Position numbers and translations under genes: made by a program | Source of the DNA: Paludibacteraceae bacterium | Lineage (GTDB): Bacteria > Bacteroidota > Bacteroidia > Bacteroidales > Paludibacteraceae | DNA length: 64,000 bases | Assembly (NCBI GenBank): GCA_905235225.1 | Contig: CAJOKE010000018.1 | Location: forward strand, 1 to 64,000 | Reading direction: 5' to 3' | In this document: one piece after another, positions 51,922-62,705 of the stretch | How positions within the stretch are numbered: position 1 is the stretch's first letter | How the letters are laid out: the number at the start of each line of letters is the position of its first letter | Notes under the pieces: model-generated | Seen by the model: only the letters and a program-made list of their open reading frames with translations | Told to the model about the DNA's origin: nothing | The model's database searches: none

Positions 51922-52733
51922 ATGATTCGTCGGATTATATCAATCGTTGTCTTAGTTGCGGCTACATCGTGTACCCGCAGGATGTTTGCCCCGTTTTTGA
52001 GTGCCATGGCATTAGCAGCAATGGTCGCCGTCAATGCCATATCAGAATCAGGGGTTGTCTGAAGCGGCTTATAAAACATTGACTTGCGCGAGATACCGAC
52101 CAATATGGGCAGATCAGCATAACAGAGGTCATTCAGGTACTTCAGCAGTTCGTAGTTCTGCTCCTCACTTTTGTTAAAACCGAAGCCGGGGTCGGCAATC
52201 ACATCTCTGACACCCAAGCGGTGAAGCTCATCCGCTTTGCGCACAAGGAACTCTAAAACCTGAACACTGATCGGCTTATCAGATGCCAACGGAGAAGCAT
52301 ATGTCAGTACATAAGGAACCGCTAATTCTGCCACAGTAGAAAACATATTAGGGTCGCTGCCCCCGGAAACATCATTGATGATATCCGCATGATAGCGTTC
52401 TACCGCTTTACGGGCTATATCGGCTCTGAATGTATCAACCGAAAGGACTGCATCAGGATAGGTACGACGTATAGCACGCAATGCAATATCTATCCTACGC
52501 CACTCTTCTTCCGCAGTAACAGGTTGCGCGCCGGGGCGCGTGGAACATCCGCCGACATCAATAATATCCGCCCCCTGTGCAATCGCTTGAGCGGTCATGG
52601 ATAATATTTCCGCCTCACTAATATTCGTACATGAGAAAGCAAAACTGTCAGTAGTTGCATTAACTACCGCCATCACTTTGGGAGTCCCCAAGTCAAAAAG
52701 TCTGCCATTTATATTAAGAGAGTAACTGCGCAT
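51918..52733 (-). CDS. folP: Dihydropteroate synthase
   Basis: KVMAVVNATTDSF, IIDVGGCSTRPG, DVIADPGFGFNKS. Confidence 0.96.
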   Translation of the reverse strand: MRSYSLNINGRLFDLGTPKVMAVVNATTDSFAFSCTNISEAEILSMTAQAIAQGADIIDVGGCSTRPGAQPVTAEEEWRRIDIALRAIRRTYPDAVLSVDTFRADIARKAVERYHADIINDVSGGSDPNMFSTVAELAVPYVLTYASPLASDKPISVQVLEFLVRKADELHRLGVRDVIADPGFGFNKSEEQNYELLKYLNDLCYADLPILVGISRKSMFYKPLQTTPDSDMALTATIAANAMALKNGANILRVHDVAATKTTIDIIRRII

Positions 52734-52909
52734 TTGGACGGCAAAGGTACAAAAAATCTTCGGATTTAACGAAAAACATATGATAAATAATGTCAAAAGT
52801 AGCATTTTTTGCATAAAAATACACTTTTTTCAAATATTTTTGCACAAAAGTTGGTATAATTGACAAAAAAATTGTAATTTTGCGGGCTGAAAGTTAGAAA
52901 CATACCAAA

Positions 52910-54517
52910 ATGTGTAATATGAGAAACATATCAAAGTGTGCCATTCTGTTGGCAGCAGTATTATTCGCCGGTTGCCAAACGCGCGAGTTGAACACGAAAG
53001 TGTCTAACACTACCGGTTGGAATTATTATGACCAAAAGACGACGAATTTTGAAGCCCAAGAGGGCGTCGGCAATGTAAACCCTGTCGGTATGGTAGCCAT
53101 TCAGGGTGGAACATTTACAATAGGTGAGAAGGACGAGTTCCTGACCGCTCCCCGTAACAATTACCACCGCACGCTTACTGTTAGTTCATTTTATATGGAC
53201 AAGTATGAGATTACGACGCTAAACTGGAATGAATATCTGCATTGGTTAGAGGTTGTATTCGGCGAGGCTGCTCCCAATCTGGTAAACAGAGCTCGTCCTG
53301 ACAAAACCGTATGGCGTGAGGATATGGCATATAATGATCCGTATGTGGAGAACTATTTCGACCATCCCGCTTTCTCATTCTACCCTATTGTCGGTGTAAG
53401 TTGGGAACAGGCAATGGCGTACTGCCAATGGCGTACCGACCGTGTAAACGAAATGGCTCTCATTAATGCCGGTGCTATTCAGATTCCTGACTTTGCTTCA
53501 CTTCGTCTGACAGATGACGAGACATACAAGGAAGAGTGGGAAACCCGGACAGGTTACCAAATGGAGGCCATAGAAATCGATAATCCCGAGGATCCGGGAC
53601 AAACGGTTACCATGTACCGCCCCGGTTACGACTACATCCGTGACCGCTTTGTATTCAATACAGAGAAATACCTTGAAGAGGATTCATATGTACCTGAATA
53701 TGGTAAGAATCCGCGCAAGAACTCCTATGGCGAATATCGTAAAGTGAGCCGTGCAGATGGAATTTTCGTTACAGGTTATCGTCTGCCGACCGAGTCAGAA
53801 TGGGAGTTTGCGGCATATGCACCTGTTGCCGGGGAAGACGGTTTGACCATAGAAGGAAAGATATATCCATGGTCAGGTTACCATCCGCGTGACATGAGTA
53901 AAGCCAATGCGGGTAAAATGCAGGCTAACTTTGTTCGTGGTCGTGGCGACATGATGGGTGTCAGCGGCGCACTTAATGACGGATACGTAATTACTGCTCC
54001 TGTGGATGCATTTGCTCCAAATGACTTTGGTCTGTACAATATGGCAGGTAATGTCAATGAATGGGTATTGGATGTTTATCGTGAAACATCCTATCAGGAG
54101 ACTTCCGAATATAACTCCTTCCGCGGTAACATATATATGCATCCGAAGAAAGATCAGGACGGAAAGTTTGTACTTGACTCTGTTGGCTGTTTCGAACTTG
54201 AGTTCTCCAGCGATGATGACCGCCGAGATTTCAAGGACGGTGACTTCGCTTCCATTATTGATACCGATTATCCATTGGATACCGTTGGTATAACCAACTT
54301 GTCAGAGATAAAAGTAGATCCGACAGATGTACTTGCCCCGCATATTACGCGCAATACGCGCGTATATAAAGGTGGCTCATGGCGCGATCGAATCTACTGG
54401 CTCAATCCATCCACACGTCGTTACATGGAGCAGGACAAGAGTTCCAGCACGGTTGGTTTCCGTTGCGCGATGTCCACTTTGGGTGATCAGATTCCGAGTG
54501 CATTCAGTCCGAAATAA
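52910..54517 (+). CDS. GldK/PorK-like SUMF-domain lipoprotein
   Basis: Lipobox AVLFAGCQT; GGTFTIGEKDE, YEITTLNWNEYLHW, GYRLPTESEWEFAAYAP, NMAGNVNEWVLDVYR, STVGFRCAMS. Confidence 0.82.
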   Translation: MCNMRNISKCAILLAAVLFAGCQTRELNTKVSNTTGWNYYDQKTTNFEAQEGVGNVNPVGMVAIQGGTFTIGEKDEFLTAPRNNYHRTLTVSSFYMDKYEITTLNWNEYLHWLEVVFGEAAPNLVNRARPDKTVWREDMAYNDPYVENYFDHPAFSFYPIVGVSWEQAMAYCQWRTDRVNEMALINAGAIQIPDFASLRLTDDETYKEEWETRTGYQMEAIEIDNPEDPGQTVTMYRPGYDYIRDRFVFNTEKYLEEDSYVPEYGKNPRKNSYGEYRKVSRADGIFVTGYRLPTESEWEFAAYAPVAGEDGLTIEGKIYPWSGYHPRDMSKANAGKMQANFVRGRGDMMGVSGALNDGYVITAPVDAFAPNDFGLYNMAGNVNEWVLDVYRETSYQETSEYNSFRGNIYMHPKKDQDGKFVLDSVGCFELEFSSDDDRRDFKDGDFASIIDTDYPLDTVGITNLSEIKVDPTDVLAPHITRNTRVYKGGSWRDRIYWLNPSTRRYMEQDKSSSTVGFRCAMSTLGDQIPSAFSPK

Positions 54518-54538
54518 CAAACAAAATCATAGAATTAT

Positions 54539-54913
54539 ATGAATTTTCCGAGTAATCTTAAATACACCTCTGAACATGAGTGGATTCGTGTTGAGGGTGA
54601 TGAGGCGTATGTCGGCATTACAGACTACGCACAATCCGAATTAGGCGAAATCGTATTCGTTGATGTGGACACCGTAGGTGACACATTGGCTCAAAGCGCA
54701 GTATTCGGTTCTGTAGAAGCCGTTAAAACCGTTAGTGACCTGAATATGCCGGTAGCAGGTGAGGTGCTGGAGTTCAATGAGACATTGAATGACCAACCCG
54801 AGTTGGTAAACAATGATCCATATGGTGAAGGTTGGATGATTAAGATTGCCATCAAAGACAAAGCCGAACTGGACAGTCTGATGGACGCAGCTGCTTACGA
54901 GGCATCGTTATAA
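54539..54913 (+). CDS. gcvH: Glycine cleavage system H protein
   Basis: [35 protein letters not shown]; lipoyl site [11 protein letters not shown]-like [11 protein letters not shown]. Confidence 0.97.
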   Translation: MNFPSNLKYTSEHEWIRVEGDEAYVGITDYAQSELGEIVFVDVDTVGDTLAQSAVFGSVEAVKTVSDLNMPVAGEVLEFNETLNDQPELVNNDPYGEGWMIKIAIKDKAELDSLMDAAAYEASL

Positions 54914-54941
54914 TACAAAACATCTTGGATACGTAATAAGA

Positions 54942-55007
54942 GTATGTCAGAAACCGAATTGTGACATACTGAATGCGAACGAGATGCGAACGAGATGCGA
55001 ACGTTAG
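54942..55007 (+). repeat. 11-bp-period array (3 strong plus 3 weak units)
   Basis: GCGAACGAGAT GCGAACGAGAT GCGAACGTTAG preceded by GTATGTCAGAA ACCGAATTGTG ACATACTGAAT. Confidence 0.8.
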
Positions 55008-55024
55008 TAGCAAAAAAGGAGAAA

Positions 55025-55062
55025 AGAAAGTGTGCCAATTGATTTTGGCACACTCTTTTTTT
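55025..55062. terminator. Bidirectional intrinsic terminator between convergent genes
   Basis: AGTGTGCCAA TTGATT TTGGCACACT CTTTTTTT. Confidence 0.9.
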
Positions 55063-55087
55063 AGTATAATATGTGTGTGTATTTGGT

Positions 55088-56491
55088 TTAGAATCCGGAA
55101 TAAACGACCTCGATATCCATGGGCTTAAACGGGTTCTTGGCACTATACGTAACCGTTGCAGAAACAGTCTGTTGCTGCTTGATGGAAATAATATACGTAG
55201 TGTTATTGTTAGTCGCCATCACCACATCAACCGGCACCATTAACATACTCAATGTATCAGGATTATTCGTTGAGCGCAGTTGGTTTGTCAACAGTGCCGA
55301 CATGTCGTAGGTATAATAATACTCAGTACTACCGAGTTTATTAGTCCCTTTTGTCAAATCTGCCAACAGCGCACATGTATCAGAGGGAAGCTCGCGTTTT
55401 GTGAAGAAACGGTTCATGGCAGATTCCTTAATTAACAACATCTTGGACGCAGGCTGCGACCAATCATTCCGGTTTAGCACTTTGTCATTCACATTAACGA
55501 CATCGACCTTCACTTTTCCCATATTGACATAGGGACGCTTGCCATCAATTCTTGAATTGATACGTTTTTGTATTTCCGCCATCGGGAATTGGAGACGGGT
55601 ATAAATGTTTGCAGGAGCAACAACGTAGTTAAACAAATCTGTCTTATTTAGCAGGTCGTCAAATATTTCCTTATGATCCTTATACGAAATACAGTTAATT
55701 TGTCTCACTTCGGAATTGGCATAGAACGTCTTTATATCATGAACCACCGTATCCATATCAGCCCCTGCTTTCTTATAAGAAAAAGAATAGTACACCGATA
55801 TATTGACATCCAGAATATTAAGAATTGTACCACTGCCGAACTCAGAAACGATATATACCCCTTTGAATTGTTCATTGAACGCATCTTGTGAAGAGAAATC
55901 CCGGATATCAAAGAATCGCTTGGTAAAGTCATCTGACATTTTGGCACGTATAATCGGATAATAGGTCTGCCTTGCACTTGAGTATAACGAGTCCTTTTTG
56001 CGGGATGCAACAACAATCTTCTCATTTGCCAAAATCTCGGGGGCATCACTGCTGACATAATCATCAGGGTCTATATTGGTCGGATAAGATCGAGCGTAGT
56101 CAAACTTTCCACGGTCAATCTCGTAAGCAGTTATCCCCATCGGACTATTACCATCTCCAAACCACGTGCGGTATGCAAGGCACAGACATACCGAATCCAC
56201 CGTTGCTCCTTCAGGATAATGAAATCCAACCGGACAAGCCAACTGGGTCAAAATATCAGCATGCAGTGTGCCATAATCATTTGCCATCTCTCCTAAAAGG
56301 AAAGAGTCCGGTAAAGACACAATGGAATCGCACATGACCAATGATGAGCCAATCATAAATGTATCAGCTCTAACCAAAATCTCATCGTCTTTCTCTAATA
56401 TTGATCCGCCGGCAGAGGACGCATCATCCTTGCAGGCCGTCAAAAAGACCGCAATAAAAAGTATTATTATGCTAATTTTACGCTGTAGCAT
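55088..56491 (-). CDS. DUF4270-like lipoprotein
   Basis: Lipobox IAVFLTACKDD; layout typical of DUF4270, next to the glycogen synthase-like gene. Confidence 0.85.
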   Translation of the reverse strand: MLQRKISIIILFIAVFLTACKDDASSAGGSILEKDDEILVRADTFMIGSSLVMCDSIVSLPDSFLLGEMANDYGTLHADILTQLACPVGFHYPEGATVDSVCLCLAYRTWFGDGNSPMGITAYEIDRGKFDYARSYPTNIDPDDYVSSDAPEILANEKIVVASRKKDSLYSSARQTYYPIIRAKMSDDFTKRFFDIRDFSSQDAFNEQFKGVYIVSEFGSGTILNILDVNISVYYSFSYKKAGADMDTVVHDIKTFYANSEVRQINCISYKDHKEIFDDLLNKTDLFNYVVAPANIYTRLQFPMAEIQKRINSRIDGKRPYVNMGKVKVDVVNVNDKVLNRNDWSQPASKMLLIKESAMNRFFTKRELPSDTCALLADLTKGTNKLGSTEYYYTYDMSALLTNQLRSTNNPDTLSMLMVPVDVVMATNNNTTYIISIKQQQTVSATVTYSAKNPFKPMDIEVVYSGF

Positions 56492-57305
56492 TATTATCTA
56501 ACAAGGTTTCGCAAAAATTCCACAAATCGGCTGAATTCTCCCCATTATACGGCATGATCGGCTTACCGCTCGTTTGCGCATAGTTAAGCAAGCGGGGATT
56601 AACCTCGGGGGTAGAAAGCACGATAGCATCCGAATTGTCAATAGCAAGACGCATCAATTCCTCATACCCGACAGAGAAACCGGCAATACTGCGCACATCA
56701 TTAGCAGTTATGCCTTCAATGAGCAGTTTATCGGTAAACCGGGAATTAAATGCCGTTTGATATTCCTTGTCATCTAAAGACAAGACAATCTTCGTATGGG
56801 AGAAGAACGGTGTGTCGGCATAGGCTTTCTTAAGATACAAAGGAGCCAACGCGGAAATCCAACCGGAACAATATATTATATTAGGAGTCCAACGGAGTTT
56901 TTTAACCGTCTCAATAGCACCGCGGGCAAAGAAAATACAGCGTTCGTCATTGTCTGCATATTCCTTTCCGTTTTCGTCCACAACACCCTTCCGTCGTCCA
57001 AAATAATCATCATTGTCAATGAAATAAATCTGGATTCGTGCAGATTGAATACTTGTCACCTTAATAAGTAAGGGATGATCTGCATCATCAATTATCAAAT
57101 TCATACCGGAGAGCCGGATCACTTCATGTAACTGGTTGCGCCGTTCGTTAATTTCGCCGAATTTGGGCATAAAAGTCCGAGTTTCATAACCATGTCCCTG
57201 AAAATATTCCGGTAATTGCCGGTTAAGGAGTCGAATAGGTGTTTCTTCCGCCAAAAAAGGATAGATTTCTTGGGCGAGGAATAAAATACGATTAGGCTCT
57301 TTCAT
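56478..57305 (-). CDS. Short glycogen/starch synthase N-terminal-domain-like protein
   Basis: RILFLAQEIYPFLAEETPIRLLNRQLPEYFQGHGYETRTFMPKFGEINERRNQLHEVIRLSG; lacks the C-terminal GT-B half. Confidence 0.85.
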   Translation of the reverse strand: MKEPNRILFLAQEIYPFLAEETPIRLLNRQLPEYFQGHGYETRTFMPKFGEINERRNQLHEVIRLSGMNLIIDDADHPLLIKVTSIQSARIQIYFIDNDDYFGRRKGVVDENGKEYADNDERCIFFARGAIETVKKLRWTPNIIYCSGWISALAPLYLKKAYADTPFFSHTKIVLSLDDKEYQTAFNSRFTDKLLIEGITANDVRSIAGFSVGYEELMRLAIDNSDAIVLSTPEVNPRLLNYAQTSGKPIMPYNGENSADLWNFCETLLDNNATA

Positions 57306-57451
57306 AAGTAGTTGCTTTAATGAGAAAACAATATCTCACGGCAAAATTACAAAAAAAAATCCGCATTTGCACTATTTTTTACTCTTTTTTTTGTTTTTCC
57401 GTATATTTTTTGTAATTTTGCGCGTTTTTTTGGACATGTTGATATAAAAAT

Positions 57452-58306
57452 ATGCAAATTATTGAAACAAAAGAAGAGTTGCGCCGTCAAGTGGCGGCAT
57501 GCAAACGCCAAGGTAAAACAATTGGTTTAGTACCTACAATGGGAGCACTCCATCAAGGACACGCTTCCTTAGTACGCCGTTCGGTCAGCGAAAACGATGT
57601 TTGCTTCGTTTCGGTTTTTGTCAATCCGACGCAGTTTAACAACAAAGAGGATTTGGCAAAATATCCACGCAATCTGTCACGCGATGCCAAATTATTAGAA
57701 TCATTAGGTTGCCAGTTCGTTTTAGCACCCACTCCGGAAGAAATGTATTCCGCAGAAGAAATGAATACAACGTTTGAGTATGATTTCGAGGGTTTGGACA
57801 AGATTATGGAAGGCAAAATGCGCCCCGGACATTTTAACGGTGTAGTACAAGTAGTCAGCCGCCTGTTCTATCTTGTACAACCGACAAGAGCCTATTTCGG
57901 AGAAAAAGACTATCAGCAATTAGCCATTATTCACCAAATGGTTGAACGATCCAAATTAAAAGACACATTTGGTGACTTACAGATTATTGATTGCCCTATT
58001 GTACGGCAAGCAGACGGTCTTGCCTTATCCAGCCGGAATGAGCGTTTGTCAAGTATTGAAAAAAAGACAGCAACCAATATATATAAGGTACTATCTGAAT
58101 CGGTGAAATCGGCAAAAAGTGCAACTGTCGAACAAGTTCAACGTCAAGTAATTGATGCCATAAATGCCATTGACGGTTTAGAAGTCGAATACTTCGAGAT
58201 TGTAGATCAGACAACACTCCTTCCGACAAAAGATTTCTCACATGCAATCGGCTGCATCACTGTATATTGCGGTCCCGTCCGATTGATTGACAACATCAAA
58301 TATTAG
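57452..58306 (+). CDS. panC: Pantothenate synthetase
   Basis: IGLVPTMGALHQGHASLVRRS; MEGKMRPGHFNGVVQVV. Confidence 0.98.
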   Translation: MQIIETKEELRRQVAACKRQGKTIGLVPTMGALHQGHASLVRRSVSENDVCFVSVFVNPTQFNNKEDLAKYPRNLSRDAKLLESLGCQFVLAPTPEEMYSAEEMNTTFEYDFEGLDKIMEGKMRPGHFNGVVQVVSRLFYLVQPTRAYFGEKDYQQLAIIHQMVERSKLKDTFGDLQIIDCPIVRQADGLALSSRNERLSSIEKKTATNIYKVLSESVKSAKSATVEQVQRQVIDAINAIDGLEVEYFEIVDQTTLLPTKDFSHAIGCITVYCGPVRLIDNIKY

Positions 58307-58317
58307 TATTCCCTGAC

Positions 58318-59262
58318 ATGCGTGTCCTCATCGACGAAAATATTCCTTACTTAAAAGATGCGTTGGAGCAGGTAGCAACGGTAATACCGATGAAACCGGA
58401 AGAAATCACACCAACTGCAGTACATAATGCTGACGCATTGCTTGTCAGGACACGCACAAAAATAAATCGTGATTTATTAGAGGGCAGTTCCGTTCAATTT
58501 ATTGCAACAGCTACAATCGGCTACGATCACATAGACACCCAATATTGTGAAAAAGCAGGAATCCAATGGGTGTCCTGTCCGGGATGCAATGCCCAAGCCG
58601 TCTGTGACTATGTTGAAGAAGTATTGAACCATTTTGAGGCAAAGGGTACATTAGGAGTCATCGGAGTTGGACATATCGGTTCATTAGTGGCAAAAATGGC
58701 AGCCGGAAAAGGGATGAAGGTTTTATTGAATGACCCCCCTAAAGGAATCGGTGTAACCATCGATGAAATCGAAAGAAATTGTGATTTTATTACCTTTCAT
58801 ACTCCATTGACATACTCCCCGAATCCAAATCGAACCTATCATCTTTGCGATACAGATTTTCTTACGCATTGCAAATCAGAAGCCGTCATAATAAATGCTG
58901 CACGCGGCGGTATCGTGGACGAATATGCCTTACTGAAGAGCGGTCACCGTTGTGCTATTGATTGTTGGGAAAATGAACCGGATGTGAACAAGGAACTATT
59001 ACTTTCGCCTCGCACCATTTTAGCCTCATATCATATTGCAGGATACTCTTTAGAGGGCAAATTAAACGCTTCACAAATGTGTTTGGACGCTTTTTGCAAA
59101 CATTTTGGGCTACCGGCTTTGGTAATTGAAAAAAAATTACTACTTTTGCAGGCTGAAACAAAAGGGGATAGTAAAAAGGGATGGTTAAAGCGTATAAGCG
59201 ACACCTTTAAAGCGAATCCGAATTCTTTTGAACAACTACGTAAACAATATAAATTAAGATAA
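58318..59262 (+). CDS. pdxB: 4-phosphoerythronate dehydrogenase-like protein
   Basis: [48 protein letters not shown]. Confidence 0.92.
   Translation: MRVLIDENIPYLKDALEQVATVIPMKPEEITPTAVHNADALLVRTRTKINRDLLEGSSVQFIATATIGYDHIDTQYCEKAGIQWVSCPGCNAQAVCDYVEEVLNHFEAKGTLGVIGVGHIGSLVAKMAAGKGMKVLLNDPPKGIGVTIDEIERNCDFITFHTPLTYSPNPNRTYHLCDTDFLTHCKSEAVIINAARGGIVDEYALLKSGHRCAIDCWENEPDVNKELLLSPRTILASYHIAGYSLEGKLNASQMCLDAFCKHFGLPALVIEKKLLLLQAETKGDSKKGWLKRISDTFKANPNSFEQLRKQYKLR
59118..59148 (+). promoter_or_regulatory. Intragenic promoter-like element in pdxB, upstream of proS
   Basis: TTTG-N19-TACTTTTG. Confidence 0.6.
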
Positions 59263-60752
59263 TGGCAAACTTTCAGAAACTAACCTCTCGTTCAGAGGAT
59301 TATTCCAAGTGGTACAATGAATTAGTAGTTAAAGCCGACTTGGCGGAACAATCTGCAGTCCGCGGATGTATGGTTATTAAACCTTACGGATATGCGATAT
59401 GGGAAACCATTCAGCATGAATTAGATCGCCGATTCAAGGAACAGGGCGTCAAGAACGCATATTTCCCTTTGCTGATTCCCAAATCTTTCCTGAGTCGTGA
59501 AGCGGAACACGTAGAAGGCTTTGCCAAAGAGTGTGCAGTTGTCACCCACCACCGTTTGATGAATGACCCGAATGGCAAAGGTGTTGTCGTTGATCCGAAT
59601 GCCAAATTGGAAGAGGAATTGATTATTCGTCCGACTTCCGAAACAATTATCTGGTCCACCTACAAGAACTGGATTTCATCCTACCGCGACCTGCCCATCC
59701 TTTGTAATCAATGGTGCAATGTGATGCGTTGGGAAATGCGTACACGCCTGTTCTTACGAACCGCCGAATTCCTTTGGCAAGAAGGACATACAGCACACGC
59801 GACTAAAGAGGAAGCAGAAGATTATGCCCGCAAGATGTTAGATGTGTATGCTGATTTTGTCGAAAACGTAATGGCAATTCCTGTTGTAAAAGGAGTTAAA
59901 TCACCTAACGAGCGTTTTGCCGGTGCGCTAAACACCTATTGCATTGAAGCCATGATGCAGGACGGAAAAGCATTACAAGCAGGAACATCGCATTTCCTCG
60001 GGCAAAACTTTGCCAAATCCTTCGATGTCCAGTTCTTGAGCAAAGAGAACAAGTATGAGTATGTTTGGGCTACCTCATGGGGAGTTTCTACTCGTTTGAT
60101 GGGTGCCTTGATTATGACACACTCCGATGACAACGGTCTTGTTCTCCCCCCGCATCTTGCTCCGATTCAGATTGTACTTGTACCGATTTACAAGACAGAA
60201 GAACAATTAAATGCCATTCTTGATCGCATGAACCCTGTTCTTGACAACCTCAAGAAAGCCGGTGTACGTATCAAAGTGGATACAACGGATAAATATACTC
60301 CGGGATACAAGTTTGCCGATTATGAACTCAAAGGAGTACCTGTTCGTTTAGCTATGGGTGGTAGAGATTTGGAGAACGGAACCATTGAAGTGGCTCGACG
60401 TGACACCCTGACAAAAGAAACCGTCACTCTCGATGGAATCGAAGAAAAACTGCTGTCCCTGCTTGAGGAAATACAAAAGAATTGCTATGACAAAGCACTC
60501 CGTTACCGCATTGCCAATACCCGTGAGTGCAATAGCTATGAGGAATTCAAAGAGGAGATAAAGAAAGGCGGATTCCTTCTCTGCCATTGGGATGGTACTC
60601 CCGAAACGGAAGAACGCATAAAGGAAGAAACAAAAGCAACGATTCGCTGTATTCCGTTAGAGGCACTTCCCGGCTACAAAGAAGAACCGGGCGTATGTAT
60701 GGTTACCGGCAAACCTTCACCACGCCGCGTTGTATTTGCAATTGCTTATTAA
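59262..60752 (+). CDS. proS: Prolyl-tRNA synthetase (eukaryote/archaeal-like type)
   Basis: [53 protein letters not shown]. Confidence 0.97.
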   Translation: MANFQKLTSRSEDYSKWYNELVVKADLAEQSAVRGCMVIKPYGYAIWETIQHELDRRFKEQGVKNAYFPLLIPKSFLSREAEHVEGFAKECAVVTHHRLMNDPNGKGVVVDPNAKLEEELIIRPTSETIIWSTYKNWISSYRDLPILCNQWCNVMRWEMRTRLFLRTAEFLWQEGHTAHATKEEAEDYARKMLDVYADFVENVMAIPVVKGVKSPNERFAGALNTYCIEAMMQDGKALQAGTSHFLGQNFAKSFDVQFLSKENKYEYVWATSWGVSTRLMGALIMTHSDDNGLVLPPHLAPIQIVLVPIYKTEEQLNAILDRMNPVLDNLKKAGVRIKVDTTDKYTPGYKFADYELKGVPVRLAMGGRDLENGTIEVARRDTLTKETVTLDGIEEKLLSLLEEIQKNCYDKALRYRIANTRECNSYEEFKEEIKKGGFLLCHWDGTPETEERIKEETKATIRCIPLEALPGYKEEPGVCMVTGKPSPRRVVFAIAY

Positions 60753-60782
60753 GGCACAGTTTTTGCATGTAGCAGTCTAACC

Positions 60783-61364
60783 ATGCGCAAACTGCTATCA
60801 ATCATACTATTAATTATGGCAGCGAGCTTTATGCCCGCTGCCGCTGCATTGTCTGATTCCATTCCGATGTTGGTTCAAGGAAATGATACATTCTACCTTG
60901 CCTTCTTACGGGATGTATATGTTTACCCTCCTTTGAAATTCAACAGCAAGAAACAGGAACGTTTCTATTGGAAAACTGTTCGCGATGTCAAAAAAACGCT
61001 CCCGTATGCCAAATCAATTACAAAAGACATGGCTTATGCAGATGCAGAATTGGCTAAATTGACTACAGACAAGGAGCGACGCCAATGGTGGCGAAAATAT
61101 GAGCGTTACCTCTTCAAAAAATACGAAAAAGACTTCCGAGGCATGTACGCATCTCAAGGCAGAATGCTAATGAAACTAATGGACAGGGAGTCTGATCACA
61201 CCAGTTATGAGTTAATCAAACAATACCGCGGTAAGGCTGCTGCTGATTTTTGGCAATTTGTTGCCAAATTGTTCAAGAATGACCTTAAAGAAGGATATGA
61301 CGGTAATGACAAGGACCGCATCATCGAGCGGGTCATCACATTGGTGGAAGCCGGACAATTATAG
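60783..61364 (+). CDS. DUF4294-like secreted protein
   Basis: Signal peptide; YVYPPLKFNSKKQERFYWKTVRDVKKTLPYAKSI pattern. Confidence 0.8.
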   Translation: MRKLLSIILLIMAASFMPAAAALSDSIPMLVQGNDTFYLAFLRDVYVYPPLKFNSKKQERFYWKTVRDVKKTLPYAKSITKDMAYADAELAKLTTDKERRQWWRKYERYLFKKYEKDFRGMYASQGRMLMKLMDRESDHTSYELIKQYRGKAAADFWQFVAKLFKNDLKEGYDGNDKDRIIERVITLVEAGQL

Positions 61365-62705
61365 GATGTCCGCCAATCGGAGATCAATTTGATGCCGCTC
61401 TATATCTGCTCTGACCACAAGGACTTTTAACTTATCGCCGATAGTAAACGTCTTGCCGCTTTGTTCACCGATAAGCCGATAGTTCTTCTCATCATAAAAC
61501 ATATAATCACCTTTGACAAGGTCTGTGATATGAATCAATCCTTCACAGCGGTTTCCCTCTAACTGAACGAACACTCCGAATTCTGTTACACTGACAATCG
61601 TCCCGACAAACTCTTCGCCGAGATGATCATGCATCCAGATGGTCTGCATAACCGAATCACGTTCTTCCATTTGGGCGTTCTGCTCCATCGCAGAACAATG
61701 CTCACATGCTTCTTCAAGGTCACGATGCACATTATTCTGGTAGGATTTGGTACGCTCACCCAATATAACTTGCGCCACTAAACGGTGTACCATCATGTCG
61801 GGATACCGGCGGATAGGTGATGTGAAATGGGTATAATAATCAAAAGCCAACCCGTAATGCCCTATATTTTTTGTGGAATATACAGCTTTGGCCATGGCCC
61901 GGATTGTGAGCAACTCTATAACTGAAGGTAAAACACGGTCACCCATTTTTCGTTTGAAGGCAGCCAACTTGCCCAGCTTTTCATAGTCAGGTTTATCATG
62001 AACACGATAGACAAACTCATGCCCCCTGCGTCCCATCTCCGTCGCAATAGTTCGGTTGGCAAGCAACATAAACTCCTCTATCAAATGGTGCGCATCATTT
62101 GATTGCTCAAAATAAATATCTGTCGGATGACCGTTTTCATCAAGGCGGAAGCGTACTTCATCCTGCTCTAATGCCAATGCTCCGGCATCCATCCTCGCCT
62201 GCCGCATTTTCTTTGCCAAGTCATTCAATGCGAATATTATATCCGATATAGGATGTGCCTGACGGCCGTTCATAATATCCCATACTTCATCATAATTGAA
62301 CCGATAGTCACTACGGATAACGGTGCGGCATACCTTATACTTGAGAACTTGCGCCTCGGAATCCATAGTAAATATCACCGACATACATAATTTGTCTTCA
62401 TTGGGACGAAGTGAACACAAGTCATTACACAACTCCTCCGGTAACATTGGTGCCACATGGTCAACGTAATAAATACTGGTACCACGTTCATAGGCTTCGT
62501 TATCAATATCATCGCCAGGATGAACATAATGTGTCACATCGGCAATATGTACACCGATAAGAAAAGTTCCGTCATCTTGTTTTCTAAAGGACAAGGCATC
62601 GTCAAAGTCCTTGGCGTCTGCCGGATCTATGGTGAACGTCAACTCATCGCGCATATCACGACGACGGACAATTTCATCCTTTAAATTGGCTTCTCGAATG
62701 AGCAT
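61359..62705 (-). CDS. RNase R/RNase II-type exoribonuclease lacking N-terminal OB domains
   Basis: LTFTIDPADAKDFDDALSF, HFTSPIRRYPDMMVHRL, C-terminal S1 domain; start at MLIREANLKDEI. Confidence 0.88.
   Translation of the reverse strand: MLIREANLKDEIVRRRDMRDELTFTIDPADAKDFDDALSFRKQDDGTFLIGVHIADVTHYVHPGDDIDNEAYERGTSIYYVDHVAPMLPEELCNDLCSLRPNEDKLCMSVIFTMDSEAQVLKYKVCRTVIRSDYRFNYDEVWDIMNGRQAHPISDIIFALNDLAKKMRQARMDAGALALEQDEVRFRLDENGHPTDIYFEQSNDAHHLIEEFMLLANRTIATEMGRRGHEFVYRVHDKPDYEKLGKLAAFKRKMGDRVLPSVIELLTIRAMAKAVYSTKNIGHYGLAFDYYTHFTSPIRRYPDMMVHRLVAQVILGERTKSYQNNVHRDLEEACEHCSAMEQNAQMEERDSVMQTIWMHDHLGEEFVGTIVSVTEFGVFVQLEGNRCEGLIHITDLVKGDYMFYDEKNYRLIGEQSGKTFTIGDKLKVLVVRADIERHQIDLRLADIL

Noticed and set aside
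769-55007. CRISPR array interpretation of the 11-bp repeats
   Set aside because: Units are contiguous 11-mers with no unique spacers and no cas genes in the window.
56478-57305. Truncated glycogen synthase as a pseudogene
   Set aside because: Short N-terminal-domain-only versions beside DUF4270 and panC are, to my knowledge, a recurring Bacteroidales arrangement, so it is probably intact.
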